A DNA stretch of 64,000 nucleotides, taken from positions 744,001 through 808,000 of the forward strand of contig NZ_CP092483.1 of the NCBI RefSeq assembly GCF_022429625.1, written 5' to 3'. Made by a program: the position numbers and the translations under genes. Below the pieces are notes generated by a model. The model was not told the origin of the DNA and ran no database searches. It saw nothing but the letters and a program-made list of their open reading frames with translations. The stretch comes from Devosia lacusdianchii (lineage in GTDB: Bacteria; Pseudomonadota; Alphaproteobacteria; Rhizobiales; Devosiaceae). Below, one piece after another: positions 1 to 8,073 of the stretch (position 1 is the first letter of the stretch; each line of letters opens with the position of its first letter).

Positions 1-1
1 C

Positions 2-586
2 GCCGCCGACATTCGTCGCTGGCTCGATCTGGGCATCGATCTCCAGCACGTCGGAGTCAATGTCACCACCGGCGACTTCCAACGCGGCGACCTCGAGTCG
101 CGCATCGTCGCTGCCTTCGACAAGGCCGGCGTGCCGCTCAAACACATCATCCTTGAGGTCAACGAGGCCGTTTATATGGGCGGCAGCGACCAGATGGTAC
201 CGCGCGCTGTCGGGGCTCTGCGCAAGCGTGGCCTATTGGTCGCGCTCGATGATTTCGGCACCGGCTTCGCCTCGCTGACACATTTGCTCAGCTTCCCCGT
301 CGACGTCATCAAGATCGACAAGTCCTTCGTCGACCGCCTCGAATCCGATGGCGCCAGCGACGCCATTGTCGGCTCCATCATCGATATCGCCCGCAAGCTG
401 GATATGAAGCTGGTGGCCGAGGGCATCGAGACCGAGCAGCAGTCGCGCACGCTGGCTGGGCTTGGCTGCGTTCTGGGGCAGGGCTATCTCTTCGCGCGCC
501 CGGCATCAGCCGACGACACCACCCGCTTGTTGAGTATGTTTGCGCAAAAGCCCGGTGCTCGCGCCGAGGCCCGCCGTACCGCCTGA
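2..586 (+). CDS. EAL domain protein, C-terminal part (5' end outside window)
   Basis: This is the last 194 codons of a gene that begins before the window. The residues form most of an EAL cyclic-di-GMP phosphodiesterase domain, which hydrolyses c-di-GMP to pGpG. Visible signature motifs are LEVNEAV (metal-binding Glu), DDFGTGFASL, IKIDKSFV, VAEGIETEQQ and GQGYLFARP, so the key catalytic and loop-6 residues seem present and the domain is probably active. The tail after the domain is short and Ala/Arg-rich. Any sensor or GGDEF domain would lie upstream and cannot be seen. The reading frame is open from base 2. Confident on the family, not on the full architecture. Confidence 0.93.
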   Translation, partial: AADIRRWLDLGIDLQHVGVNVTTGDFQRGDLESRIVAAFDKAGVPLKHIILEVNEAVYMGGSDQMVPRAVGALRKRGLLVALDDFGTGFASLTHLLSFPVDVIKIDKSFVDRLESDGASDAIVGSIIDIARKLDMKLVAEGIETEQQSRTLAGLGCVLGQGYLFARPASADDTTRLLSMFAQKPGARAEARRTA

Positions 587-670
587 ACGCCCGTTGCAAT
601 TCCCTACGTGCTGGCGCAAGCTCAGTTGCGAAGTATCCAGCCCGACCAAAGTTGCACGGCGCCGATCGCT

Positions 671-691
671 GGTGACAGGACGGTGACAGGG
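671..691 (+). promoter_or_regulatory. Tandem direct repeat, candidate OmpR-family (TctD-like) operator
   Basis: GGTGACAGGA at 671 is repeated as GGTGACAGGG at 682. The 11-bp period is typical of OmpR/PhoB-class response regulators, which bind direct repeats one helical turn apart. It lies 62-82 bp before the tctC start, and a TctD-like regulator is encoded at 6973-7644. The repeat is seen directly; its role is inferred. Confidence 0.45.
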
Positions 692-752
692 AGCGGCACT
701 ATGGTCCCCGTCACGAACGCAAAGACGTTCCGGATATGACATGGGAGGACTT

Positions 753-1697
753 ATGAACAAGCTGCTCTTGGCCGCGCTGATTTCTGGCGCTATGGCCGTT
801 CCCGCTTTCGCTGCCGACTACACCATCATGGCCCCCGCTGCCCCCGGCGGCGGCTGGGACCAAACGGCCCGCTCCATGCAGGAGGCCCTTCAGGCTGATG
901 GCATTTCGGGCAATGTGCAGGTCACCAACGTTCCCGGCGCTGGCGGCACTATCGGCCTCGCCCAGTTCGTCAACGAATCGACCGGCAACCCCAACGCCCT
1001 GATCGTCGGCGGCTATGTGATGGTTGGCGCCATTCTCACCAACGCCTCTCCCGTGACGCTCGATCAGGTGACCCCGATCGCCCGTCTCACCGGCGAAGCC
1101 ATCGCCATCGTCGTGCCGGCCGCATCCGACATTCAGACGCTTGATGACCTCGTTGCAAAGCTCAAGGCCGATCCTGGCGCAGTGGCCTGGGCTGGTGGCT
1201 CTGCTGGTGGTGCTGACCACATTACAGCCGGTCTCATTGCCAAGGCCGTTGGCGCAGATCCGACCAAGGTGAACTACATCGCCTATTCGGGTGGTGGCGA
1301 AGCCCTTGCCGCCGTGCTCGGCGGTCAGGTGACTGTCGGCATTTCCGGCCTGAGTGAATTCTCCGCTCAGATCGATGCCGGCGAACTCCGCCTGCTGGCC
1401 GTCTCGACCGCTGAGCGCGTGCCCGGCGTCGATGCCCCGACCCTCAAGGAAGCTGGCGTTGATGCCGCCGTGCAGAACTGGCGCATGGTCGCTGCTGCCC
1501 CCGGCATATCAGACGAGCAGAAGGCCGCCATCAATGCCGATATCGAAAAGATGGTGAACTCGGATGCCTGGAAGACGACGCTGGAGACCAAGGGTTGGGT
1601 CAACACCTACCTCGCCGGCGATGCCTTCACGGCTCAGCTCGCCGCTGACACCGAGGCCACCGCGGCCATCCTGAAAGACATTGGCCTGGTGCAATGA
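753..1697 (+). CDS. tctC: Tripartite tricarboxylate transporter substrate-binding protein TctC
   Basis: Periplasmic binding protein of the tripartite tricarboxylate transporter (TTT) family, which captures citrate-like or other carboxylates and hands them to the TctAB membrane complex. The protein (314 aa) starts with a Sec signal peptide cleaved around AFA-ADY. It carries the family loop APGGGWDQTAR and the VPGAGG motif that line the ligand site. I chose the ATG at 753, not the in-frame ATG at 741, because GGAGGA (744-749) precedes it and residues 1-20 then form a clean signal peptide. The stop overlaps the tctB start (ATGA). The exact ligand cannot be read from sequence; citrate or another di/tricarboxylate is a guess from the family. 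Confidence 0.93.
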   Translation: MNKLLLAALISGAMAVPAFAADYTIMAPAAPGGGWDQTARSMQEALQADGISGNVQVTNVPGAGGTIGLAQFVNESTGNPNALIVGGYVMVGAILTNASPVTLDQVTPIARLTGEAIAIVVPAASDIQTLDDLVAKLKADPGAVAWAGGSAGGADHITAGLIAKAVGADPTKVNYIAYSGGGEALAAVLGGQVTVGISGLSEFSAQIDAGELRLLAVSTAERVPGVDAPTLKEAGVDAAVQNWRMVAAAPGISDEQKAAINADIEKMVNSDAWKTTLETKGWVNTYLAGDAFTAQLAADTEATAAILKDIGLVQ

Positions 1698-2179
1698 GTT
1701 CAGGCGAACCCAATCTCTCGCGCCGCCCCGATGGGGCGGCGCTTGTCATAGCGGCCATCCTCGCTGCCATTGCCGTCGTCATCATCTGGCAGACCAGCCA
1801 GATGCGCGTGCCTCCCATTCAGGCTCGCGTCGGCCCCACGGTTTTTCCCTACATTATCGCAGGCGGCCTTATCCTCCTGGCGATCGGCACGGTTGTATCG
1901 GCGCTGCGCAACGGCTTTCCCGCGCGTGATAACGACAATTTCGTCCCGATCTTCTGGATCCTGGGTGGCCTCGTTGCCCAGCTGCTGCTGCTGACGTCAG
2001 CCGGCTTCGCGATCGCCACAGGCATTCTCTTTGCCTTCACGGCCAAGGGGTTCGGCCGCGGACCGCTGTGGCAGACGATCCCGCTGGGCATCGTTTTTGC
2101 CTTCGTCGTCTGGTTCATTTTCGCCAAGGGCCTGCAGCTCTCGCTGCCCTCCGGTCCGCTCGAACGCCTCATTCCCTGA
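1694..2179 (+). CDS. tctB: Tripartite tricarboxylate transporter small membrane subunit TctB
   Basis: A 161-residue inner-membrane protein and the small subunit of the TTT transporter. Hydrophobic stretches predict four membrane segments: residues about 15-35, 50-70, 78-110 and 135-152. A positively charged N-terminus faces the cytoplasm. The sequence is poorly conserved, as is normal for TctB. The assignment rests mainly on size, topology and position: the start codon overlaps the tctC stop (ATGA) and tctA begins 15 bp downstream. TctB is needed for transport, but its mechanistic part is not well known. Confidence 0.9.
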   Translation: MSSGEPNLSRRPDGAALVIAAILAAIAVVIIWQTSQMRVPPIQARVGPTVFPYIIAGGLILLAIGTVVSALRNGFPARDNDNFVPIFWILGGLVAQLLLLTSAGFAIATGILFAFTAKGFGRGPLWQTIPLGIVFAFVVWFIFAKGLQLSLPSGPLERLIP

Positions 2180-2194
2180 TCGGACCCCGTTGAT

Positions 2195-3742
2195 ATGGAT
2201 ACCTTCGGTCTTCTCGCGCAGGGTCTGGTTGCAGCGCTGCAATGGCAGAACCTCATCTATGCTCTCATTGGCGTGACGCTGGGCACCGCCGTCGGCGTGC
2301 TACCCGGCATCGGCCCGGCGCTTACCGTGGCGCTGCTGCTGCCCGTTACCTACAAGCTCGATCCGGCTGGTTCGCTCATTATGTTCGCCGGCATCTATTA
2401 CGGTGGCATGTATGGGGGCTCGACCACGTCGATCCTGCTCAATACGCCGGGCGAAAGCGCCTCCATCGTCACCGCGCTCGAGGGCAACAAGATGGCGCGC
2501 AAGGGCAGGGGCGGTCCGGCGCTTGCCACCGCCGCCATCGGCTCCTTCGTCGCCGGCCTTATTGCCACGCTGGCTCTGGCCTTCGTCGCGCCCTGGGTGG
2601 TCAAGTTCGCCCTGGCTTTTGGCCCTGCCGAGTATTTCGCGCTGATGGTGCTGGCCTTCATCACCGTCTCCGCCGCCTTTGGTGACAGCGCTTTGCGCGG
2701 CCTCACCGCCCTGTTTATCGGGCTTGGCCTCGGCATTATCGGCATCGACCTGCAGACCGGCCAGTCACGCCTGGCCTTCGGCATTCCCGATCTTCTCGAC
2801 GGCATCGAGGTGACGACGCTTGCCGTGGCGCTGTTCGCCATTGGCGAAACCCTCAAGATCGCCGCCGATCGCAACCAGGTGAAGGAAGAGGTCCTCGCGG
2901 TCAAAGGCTCGGTCTGGATGACCAAGGATGATTGGAAGCGCAGCTGGATTCCATGGCTGCGTGGCACCGCCATCGGCTTCCCCATCGGCGCCATGCCGGC
3001 CGGCGGCGCCGACGTCGCCAGCTTCCTCAGCTACAGCGCGGAAAAGACCTTCGCCAAGACCCCCGAGGAATTCGGCAAGGGCGCCATCGAGGGCGTGGCG
3101 GGTCCTGAAGCGGCCAACAACGCTTCCGCCGCTGGCACGCTCGTGCCGCTGCTGACCCTCGGCCTGCCGACGACGGCGACGGCCGCCATCATGCTGGCTG
3201 GTTTCCAGCAGTTTGGCCTGCAACCCGGCCCGTTGCTGTTCACCAATAACGCCTCGCTGGTCTGGGCGCTGATCGCCAGCCTGCTGGTCGCCAACTTCAT
3301 GCTGATCGTGCTCAATCTCCCGCTCATCGGCCTGTGGGTGAAGCTGCTGACCATCCCGAAGCCGTGGCTCTATGGCGGCATCCTTGTGTTCGCCACGCTC
3401 GGCACTTTGGGCGCCAATGGCGCCATGTCCGGCCATCTCGGCCCCATCAGCTATTCGTTCGAGCTGGTGTTGCTTCTGATCTTCGGCATCCTGGGCTACC
3501 TGCTGCGCCGCTTCGGCTACCCCATCGCCCCGGTGGTTGTTGGCCTGATCCTGGGGCCCATGGCCGAGCAGCAGCTCCGCCGTGCCCTCGCCATTAGTCA
3601 GGGCGATCCGGCAATCCTCTTCCACTCGCCTATCGCCATCGTGCTCTATGTCGTGGCCGCGGCGGCGGTGCTGGTCCCGCTCTATTTCCGCCTGCGCGGC
3701 AAGGGCCAGGTCCTGGGTCAGCTGGCAAGCGACGAAGACTAA
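2195..3742 (+). CDS. tctA: Tripartite tricarboxylate transporter large permease TctA
   Basis: Large (515 aa) permease of the TTT transporter, with about 11-12 membrane helices. It carries the strongly conserved N-terminal signature [17 protein letters not shown] followed by [20 protein letters not shown], and the second-half repeat with [14 protein letters not shown]. It uses an ion gradient to import the ligand delivered by TctC. Length is normal (about 500 aa). It is the last gene of tctCBA, followed at once by a strong hairpin terminator at 3765. A two-component system on the opposite strand probably controls the operon. Confidence 0.97.
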   Translation: MDTFGLLAQGLVAALQWQNLIYALIGVTLGTAVGVLPGIGPALTVALLLPVTYKLDPAGSLIMFAGIYYGGMYGGSTTSILLNTPGESASIVTALEGNKMARKGRGGPALATAAIGSFVAGLIATLALAFVAPWVVKFALAFGPAEYFALMVLAFITVSAAFGDSALRGLTALFIGLGLGIIGIDLQTGQSRLAFGIPDLLDGIEVTTLAVALFAIGETLKIAADRNQVKEEVLAVKGSVWMTKDDWKRSWIPWLRGTAIGFPIGAMPAGGADVASFLSYSAEKTFAKTPEEFGKGAIEGVAGPEAANNASAAGTLVPLLTLGLPTTATAAIMLAGFQQFGLQPGPLLFTNNASLVWALIASLLVANFMLIVLNLPLIGLWVKLLTIPKPWLYGGILVFATLGTLGANGAMSGHLGPISYSFELVLLLIFGILGYLLRRFGYPIAPVVVGLILGPMAEQQLRRALAISQGDPAILFHSPIAIVLYVVAAAAVLVPLYFRLRGKGQVLGQLASDED

Positions 3743-3764
3743 CGTTCTTCGCGATGGCAAAACA

Positions 3765-3797
3765 AAAGCCCGGATGCCTTTCAGGCATCCGGGCTTT
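3765..3797 (+). terminator. Rho-independent-type terminator after tctCBA
   Basis: A perfect 15-bp stem, 3765-3779 paired with 3783-3797, with a 3-nt loop. The outer A:T pairs supply A- and T-runs on both sides, so it could work in both directions and also insulate the convergent small gene at 3863-4030. Confidence 0.88.
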
Positions 3798-3862
3798 CTC
3801 ACGTCGGTCGGCCGCTCGGCGCGGGTCGCCGGAGGGAGGGCAGCGCCCCGCGTCAGGGGAGA

Positions 3863-4030
3863 CTAGAGCTTGCCGATCGAACGGAAAGCGTCGGCGTCGA
3901 TCCCGAGGGTCCGAAGGTGCTTGGCCTTGGGCTGACGCCCGCCCTCGACTGCGGACGCGGCGGCAGCGGCGCTGCCAAACACATCAACGATCGTGCCAAG
4001 GGTCGCAAAAAACTTGCGGGGGGTGCTCAT
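3863..4030 (-). CDS. Small conserved-type hypothetical protein (55 aa)
   Basis: Small basic-ended protein with a hydrophobic, Ala-rich middle (GTIVDVFGSAAAASAV) and a C-terminal LRTLGIDADAFRSIG motif. The layout resembles the many short proteins of Hyphomicrobiales ending in a LGID-x-F motif, loosely like DUF1127 proteins; its function is not known. I used the ATG at 4030 because AGAGG lies 7-8 nt upstream; an ATG two codons earlier is too close to that site. It is convergent with tctA and separated from it by the terminator at 3765. Codon use matches neighbouring genes. Confidence 0.68.
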   Translation of the reverse strand: MSTPRKFFATLGTIVDVFGSAAAAASAVEGGRQPKAKHLRTLGIDADAFRSIGKL

Positions 4031-4306
4031 AGCCATTTCCTCTCTCGGACCCGACCGAATTGCCGGGTCGCTTTCATGAACAGAGAAATGGGCGCGATAG
4101 GTCGGTTACGGTAGGGGCAAAAGCACACGCCAGCTATGCGCTGGATGCAATAAAGTACGCGATTGTCTCGAAAGCGCAGCAAATTTCGCGGTTCGGCTAA
4201 GACCTTTGTCCTATCCATGCGCTGGCAGCATGGTGAGGTGCCGATCGGAGAAGGCCGCATCGTTCGATCAGGCCTTGCGGATGGATTGGCCTCCCCCCTC
4301 TGCCCG

Positions 4307-6778
4307 TCAAGGCTTTGGCGACACGATCTCGCTCCATGTGTCGAGGAACCGCTTCCGCCTCTGCTGGTCGAGCGACACCATCAATGCCGGACCGAGCGGA
4401 ATGGGTTGAATGACGCCACGGCCGCGCGCCGCGATGGCCTCGCTCGTCCACTCCCCATCCACGCCGGCCACCACCGATCCAAGCGCCGTTTGGCCCGCGG
4501 CAATCGCCTGACCGTCCGAAGACAGGGCAAAGTCGACGAATGCCTTGCCGAGTTCGGCGTAAGGCGCATCGCGCGGGATTATCATCGAGCGCGTCAGCAC
4601 CAGCACATAATCATCCGGTACCACGATTTCGATATTCGCCCCGGCCGCCTTGCGCGCAAAGGCATAGGATCCCAGAACGTTATAGCCCAACGCCAGGCTC
4701 CCATCCGCCACCCCATTGAGGATGGCCGGGCTCGAGCCGCTGAACTGTGCATTCACGCGTCCAAACGCCGCCGCCAGCCGCCAGAAGTTCGAGGAGATCA
4801 CCTGGTCCTGCGAAGCCAGCAAATATCCCACGCCTGACAGGGCGATATCGTAGGTTGCGATGCTGCCCCGGAACCGGTCGGTCTGCGTCTCCAGGATTTC
4901 CGCCAGCGTCAGGTGCGTCCGCGGCACTTCCTCGGCGCTGATCCGGTCCGGATTGTAGATGATCACTGCCGGCTCGAAAGTGAAGCCGAAGACCTCGTTG
5001 CGCCAATGCGCCCAATCGGGCAGGTCGCCGAGATAGGGGCTGTCATAAGCCATGGCATGGCCGTCATTGGCCAGCTTGATCATCAGATCCGAGGCCGAGC
5101 TGACCAGCAGGTCCGGCTTGGGCGTCATGGCGCCGGTCAGATAACGCTCGTAAAGCGGCAGAGAGTCCGTTTCTTCGTAGATCACGGTCACATCGGGCCG
5201 CCCGGCCTGAAACCCGGCGATGAACTGCGCAAACAGCGGCGTATCGGTCACTCCGACAATGGTGAGCACCGTGTCGTCGCTGCCATCTAGCGCCGGGTAG
5301 GCGGTCGAGGCGGCCTGGGCACTGCGCGGATCGACCAGCAGCAGACAGACCAGCAGCACCGCCAGGCTCCCCAGCGCCTTGCGCATCTGCTCCACGCGCG
5401 GGTTGCGTCCGATCAGCGGTAGCGCGATCTCGACCACGAGCCCGCCCTTCGCATGGTCCTTCAGCACCATGCTGCCCCGATGCGCCTCCACCACGCGCTT
5501 GACGATCGATAGTCCCAATCCCGATCCCACCTTAGCGCCGCTGGCGCTGCCGCGCTTGAAGCGCTCCAGCACCACCGGCTTTTCGCTGTCGGTTATCCCC
5601 GGCCCTCGGTCGCTTACCGCGAAGGTCAGCATGCCGTCCGCCACCATGCCATCGATCCCCACGGGACCCTCCGAATAGACCAGCGCATTGTCCACCAGGT
5701 TGCGTACCATTTCACGCAGCGCCACCCGGTCGCCGCGAATTTGCGCGCTCGCGACCGCTTCCGGCAGGTCCACCACCAGCCGTCCGGCCTGTTCGGGGTC
5801 GAGCCGCTGCCGCACATCTTCCACCACCGCACCAAATGCAGTCGTGTCGGTTTCCTGGTTTTCCAGCCGGTGCGAAATCGTCGCCTCCATCAGCAATTGG
5901 CTGACCAATTGGCTGGCCTGGATCGCCCCTTGGTGAATGCGTCCCACCCGGCGCCGGAGGGCTTCCGGGTCCTGCTCATCCATGGCCACCTCGGCCTGCG
6001 CCCGCAACGAGGCCAGCGGCGTGCGCACCTCATGCGCGGCTTCCGCCACCAGCCCGGTGACGCGCTCCATTGCGCTCCCCAGCCGCGCCATGAAGGCGTT
6101 GAGTCCGCTGACGAGATGGCTGACCTCCACCGGCACCGGCACATCTAGCGGCGACAGGTCGTCCGGCGCCCGGCCGCGCAATTCCTGCTCCAGTTGATAG
6201 AGCGGCGCGAACATCCTGCCGATGCCGAACCAGATCAGCGCCACCGCCAGTAACGTCAGTGCAATGACAGGTACAATGGCATTGCCCAAGATTTCCGCCG
6301 CCAGAGCCTCGCGCTCGTTCTGTGTTTCCGCCACATGGATGGTCACCCAATCCGCGTCGCCGCCCGACGAAGTCAGCCGGCCGACGCTTGCCACCCGTAC
6401 CAACTCGCCGCGATACATAGCGTCGGCAAAGACCGGGCCCGCCGCGACCATCTCCGGCAGGTCCGCCGACAGGTCCGCATAGCCCGTCACCGCCCGCCCG
6501 GTCGGGTCCTCGACCGCATAGAACACCCGATCCCGCCCCGAAAACATGCCGAACGAGGCAAAGGGCAGTTCGACGATGACGGTGTCGTCTTCGACCTGCA
6601 CCGCGCCCGCGATAGTCAGCGCCGACGCCGCCAGCAACCGATCGAACGCCCGATCCGCCGCCCGCTCGGCATAGTCGCGGATGAACACGATCAGCACGAC
6701 CGCCGCCGCCAGCAGCAGCGCCAACGCCAGCGCCACGATGCGCCGGCGAATGGAGAAGGATTTATCGGGAGTTGGCAT
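4307..6778 (-). CDS. Sensor histidine kinase fused to a periplasmic solute-binding domain (TctE-like)
   Basis: An 823-residue fusion. Residues 1-33: cytoplasmic start plus TM1. 34-163: periplasmic region of the TctE/2CSK_N kind. 164-187: TM2. About 190-245: HAMP-like linker. The dimerization/phospho-acceptor box EAAHEVRTPLASLRA has His249. The ATPase domain has the N-box REMVRNLVDNAL, G1 SDRGPGI, F-box ERFKRG and G2 GSGLGLSIVK, all intact. Residues 465-489 look like a signal peptide or third TM, and 490-823 form an iron/solute-binding-protein-like domain (AfuA/FbpA type), presumably periplasmic. It is followed downstream by nothing on its strand for 270 bp; the cognate regulator gene lies upstream at 6973-7644. 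Met465 could also be an internal start (GGAG just upstream), giving a free binding protein. Inferred role: sensing a carboxylate-type ligand and controlling tctCBA. Confidence 0.88.
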   Translation of the reverse strand: MPTPDKSFSIRRRIVALALALLLAAAVVLIVFIRDYAERAADRAFDRLLAASALTIAGAVQVEDDTVIVELPFASFGMFSGRDRVFYAVEDPTGRAVTGYADLSADLPEMVAAGPVFADAMYRGELVRVASVGRLTSSGGDADWVTIHVAETQNEREALAAEILGNAIVPVIALTLLAVALIWFGIGRMFAPLYQLEQELRGRAPDDLSPLDVPVPVEVSHLVSGLNAFMARLGSAMERVTGLVAEAAHEVRTPLASLRAQAEVAMDEQDPEALRRRVGRIHQGAIQASQLVSQLLMEATISHRLENQETDTTAFGAVVEDVRQRLDPEQAGRLVVDLPEAVASAQIRGDRVALREMVRNLVDNALVYSEGPVGIDGMVADGMLTFAVSDRGPGITDSEKPVVLERFKRGSASGAKVGSGLGLSIVKRVVEAHRGSMVLKDHAKGGLVVEIALPLIGRNPRVEQMRKALGSLAVLLVCLLLVDPRSAQAASTAYPALDGSDDTVLTIVGVTDTPLFAQFIAGFQAGRPDVTVIYEETDSLPLYERYLTGAMTPKPDLLVSSASDLMIKLANDGHAMAYDSPYLGDLPDWAHWRNEVFGFTFEPAVIIYNPDRISAEEVPRTHLTLAEILETQTDRFRGSIATYDIALSGVGYLLASQDQVISSNFWRLAAAFGRVNAQFSGSSPAILNGVADGSLALGYNVLGSYAFARKAAGANIEIVVPDDYVLVLTRSMIIPRDAPYAELGKAFVDFALSSDGQAIAAGQTALGSVVAGVDGEWTSEAIAARGRGVIQPIPLGPALMVSLDQQRRKRFLDTWSEIVSPKP

Positions 6779-6804
6779 GGCGCGACTTCTGCCCAGCCAC
6801 CGGG

Positions 6805-6950
6805 CCCACCCTCCCCCTTGTGGGGCGGGAAGCGAGATAGGGCTTAGCTTCAGCTAAGTCCGTTATCGAGCAGGGTGGGGGTATCTCTCCGCGGCGCGGG
6901 TGGCCCCACCCCCTCCCGGCCTCCCCCATCGAGGGGGAGGTGTTGCCCGG
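6805..6950. repeat. C-rich palindromic intergenic repeats (REP-like, family A)
   Basis: Two copies fill the 194-bp gap between the response regulator and the kinase. The first has CACCCTCCCCC-TTGTGGGGCGGG with a nested hairpin (GGGCTTAGC...GCTAAGTCC) and a GGGTGGGGG tail. The second is GCCTCCCCC-ATCGA-GGGGGAGG. The same family occurs at 22125, 24798, 25197 and 57789 in this window. Confidence 0.7.
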
Positions 6951-6972
6951 TGCAAGCGGAAAAATTCGACCA

Positions 6973-7644
6973 CTACCCATGCGGCGCCCGCACCACATAG
7001 CCCACGCCCCGCACTGTCCCGATCTCGACATCGGCGGGCTCCAGCTTCTTGCGCAGCCGCGAGATATGCAGTTCCAGCGCATTCACCGACACCGCCTCGT
7101 CGAAATTGAACAGCTGGTTCATCAGCCGCTCCTTCGGCACCACTTTGCCGGCATTGGTGACCAGGATTTCCAGCAGCCGGAATTCGCGCCGCCCCAGTTC
7201 CAGCGATACCCCGCCAATGCTGGCATTGAGCCCGGCCAGGTCCATTTCGAGATTGCCGACGCCCAGCGTGCTCGTCGTCTGCCCGCCGGTGCGCCGGATC
7301 AGGGCGCGCAAACGCGCTTCGAGTTCCCGCAGGTCGAAGGGCTTCACCAGATAGTCGTCCGCCCCAAGATCGAGCAGGCTGACCTTGTCGTCGATTTCCG
7401 AGCGTGCCGTGATCACCAGGATGGGGGCGCTGAACTTGTGCCGGCGCAACTCGGCGATAAGGCTGATGCCGTCGCGATTGGGCAGCATGAGATCAAGCGC
7501 GACCGCATCGAAATCGTCGTCCTGGGCGGCCGGCACCACATCATTGCCATCGCGCACCCATTCCACCGAATGGCCTGCGCTGCGCAGGCGCTTCTCTATC
7601 GCCTCGCCCAGGTCTTCATTGTCTTCAACGAGTAGTATTCGCAT
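6973..7644 (-). CDS. tctD: OmpR/TctD-family response regulator
   Basis: A 223-aa two-component response regulator. The receiver domain (1-115) has the acidic pair ED at 7-8, phospho-acceptor Asp in ALDLMLPNRDG, the switch Thr in ITAR and the KPF Lys. The OmpR winged-helix domain (about 125-220) ends with RGVGYVVRAP. The start at 7644 gives the standard N-terminus MRILLVEDNED; the open frame continues upstream without similarity. The partner kinase gene follows on the same strand after a 194-bp repeat-rich gap. By analogy with TctDE, which activates tctCBA for citrate uptake in enterobacteria, it probably acts on the tctC promoter repeat at 671-691. Confidence 0.93.
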   Translation of the reverse strand: MRILLVEDNEDLGEAIEKRLRSAGHSVEWVRDGNDVVPAAQDDDFDAVALDLMLPNRDGISLIAELRRHKFSAPILVITARSEIDDKVSLLDLGADDYLVKPFDLRELEARLRALIRRTGGQTTSTLGVGNLEMDLAGLNASIGGVSLELGRREFRLLEILVTNAGKVVPKERLMNQLFNFDEAVSVNALELHISRLRKKLEPADVEIGTVRGVGYVVRAPHG

Positions 7645-7694
7645 TCGCGCCGGCTTCCCCCCGACGCTACCGTAAGCGGTAAGGCCTGCTCTGT

Positions 7695-7859
7695 CTAAAG
7701 AAGAGTGGCCATCATCACCGCTGCCACGGCCACGATGGCAAATGCCGTCATGCCCGCCGCCACCAGCATCACCTGTGCCCGCTGGACGTGGCCACCGATC
7801 CGCGCCTGTCGCTGGATGGCCTGCAGTTCGCTCGTATTGTCCGCCTCGATATGCGCCAT
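7695..7859 (-). CDS. Small single-pass membrane protein (54 aa), hypothetical
   Basis: Short ORF with a good ribosome site (AGGAG, 8 nt before the ATG at 7859). The first 28 residues are polar, and residues about 29-54 form one Ala/Met/Val-rich membrane helix ending almost at the C-terminus (tail-anchored layout). It sits 50 bp upstream of the response regulator gene on the same strand and could share its transcript. I do not recognise a family. Confidence 0.6.
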   Translation of the reverse strand: MAHIEADNTSELQAIQRQARIGGHVQRAQVMLVAAGMTAFAIVAVAAVMMATLL

Positions 7860-8019
7860 GGGTCATCTCCTCAGTCGCCGGTTAGCCGAACCGGAAATCA
7901 ACCTGGGCCGCCGCTTTGCGCTGTTTCTCACCCGTCCATGAGCGCCTAGTCCCGCGCCCCATCCGGGCGAAATGCGATCCATCAATCGCAGTTAATTTAC
8001 ATAAAATTCTACAGGTTTA

Positions 8020-8035
8020 ATCTTGTATGGAAGAT
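8020..8035 (+). promoter_or_regulatory. Candidate GntR-type operator upstream of uxaC
   Basis: ATCTTGTATGGAAGAT lies 39-54 bp before the uxaC start. It has ATCT/AGAT ends and a TTGTAT half-site like those bound by FadR-subgroup GntR regulators, which often control uronate genes. It matches the reverse complement of 16057-16072 at 15 of 16 positions. Confidence 0.5.
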
Positions 8036-8073
8036 TATTGATCTGGCCTTGGGATCATGGCAGAAACCTCTCC

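Noticed and set aside
2765..3802. Long minus-strand ORF opposite tctA (345 aa)
   Set aside because: High-GC antisense shadow: the tctA frame on the plus strand has clear family motifs, and the antisense protein is Gln/His/Arg-rich low-complexity sequence.
4163..4837. Plus-strand ORF (224 aa) opposite the kinase's C-terminal domain
   Set aside because: Antisense shadow, Arg/His-rich; the minus-strand binding domain is well supported.
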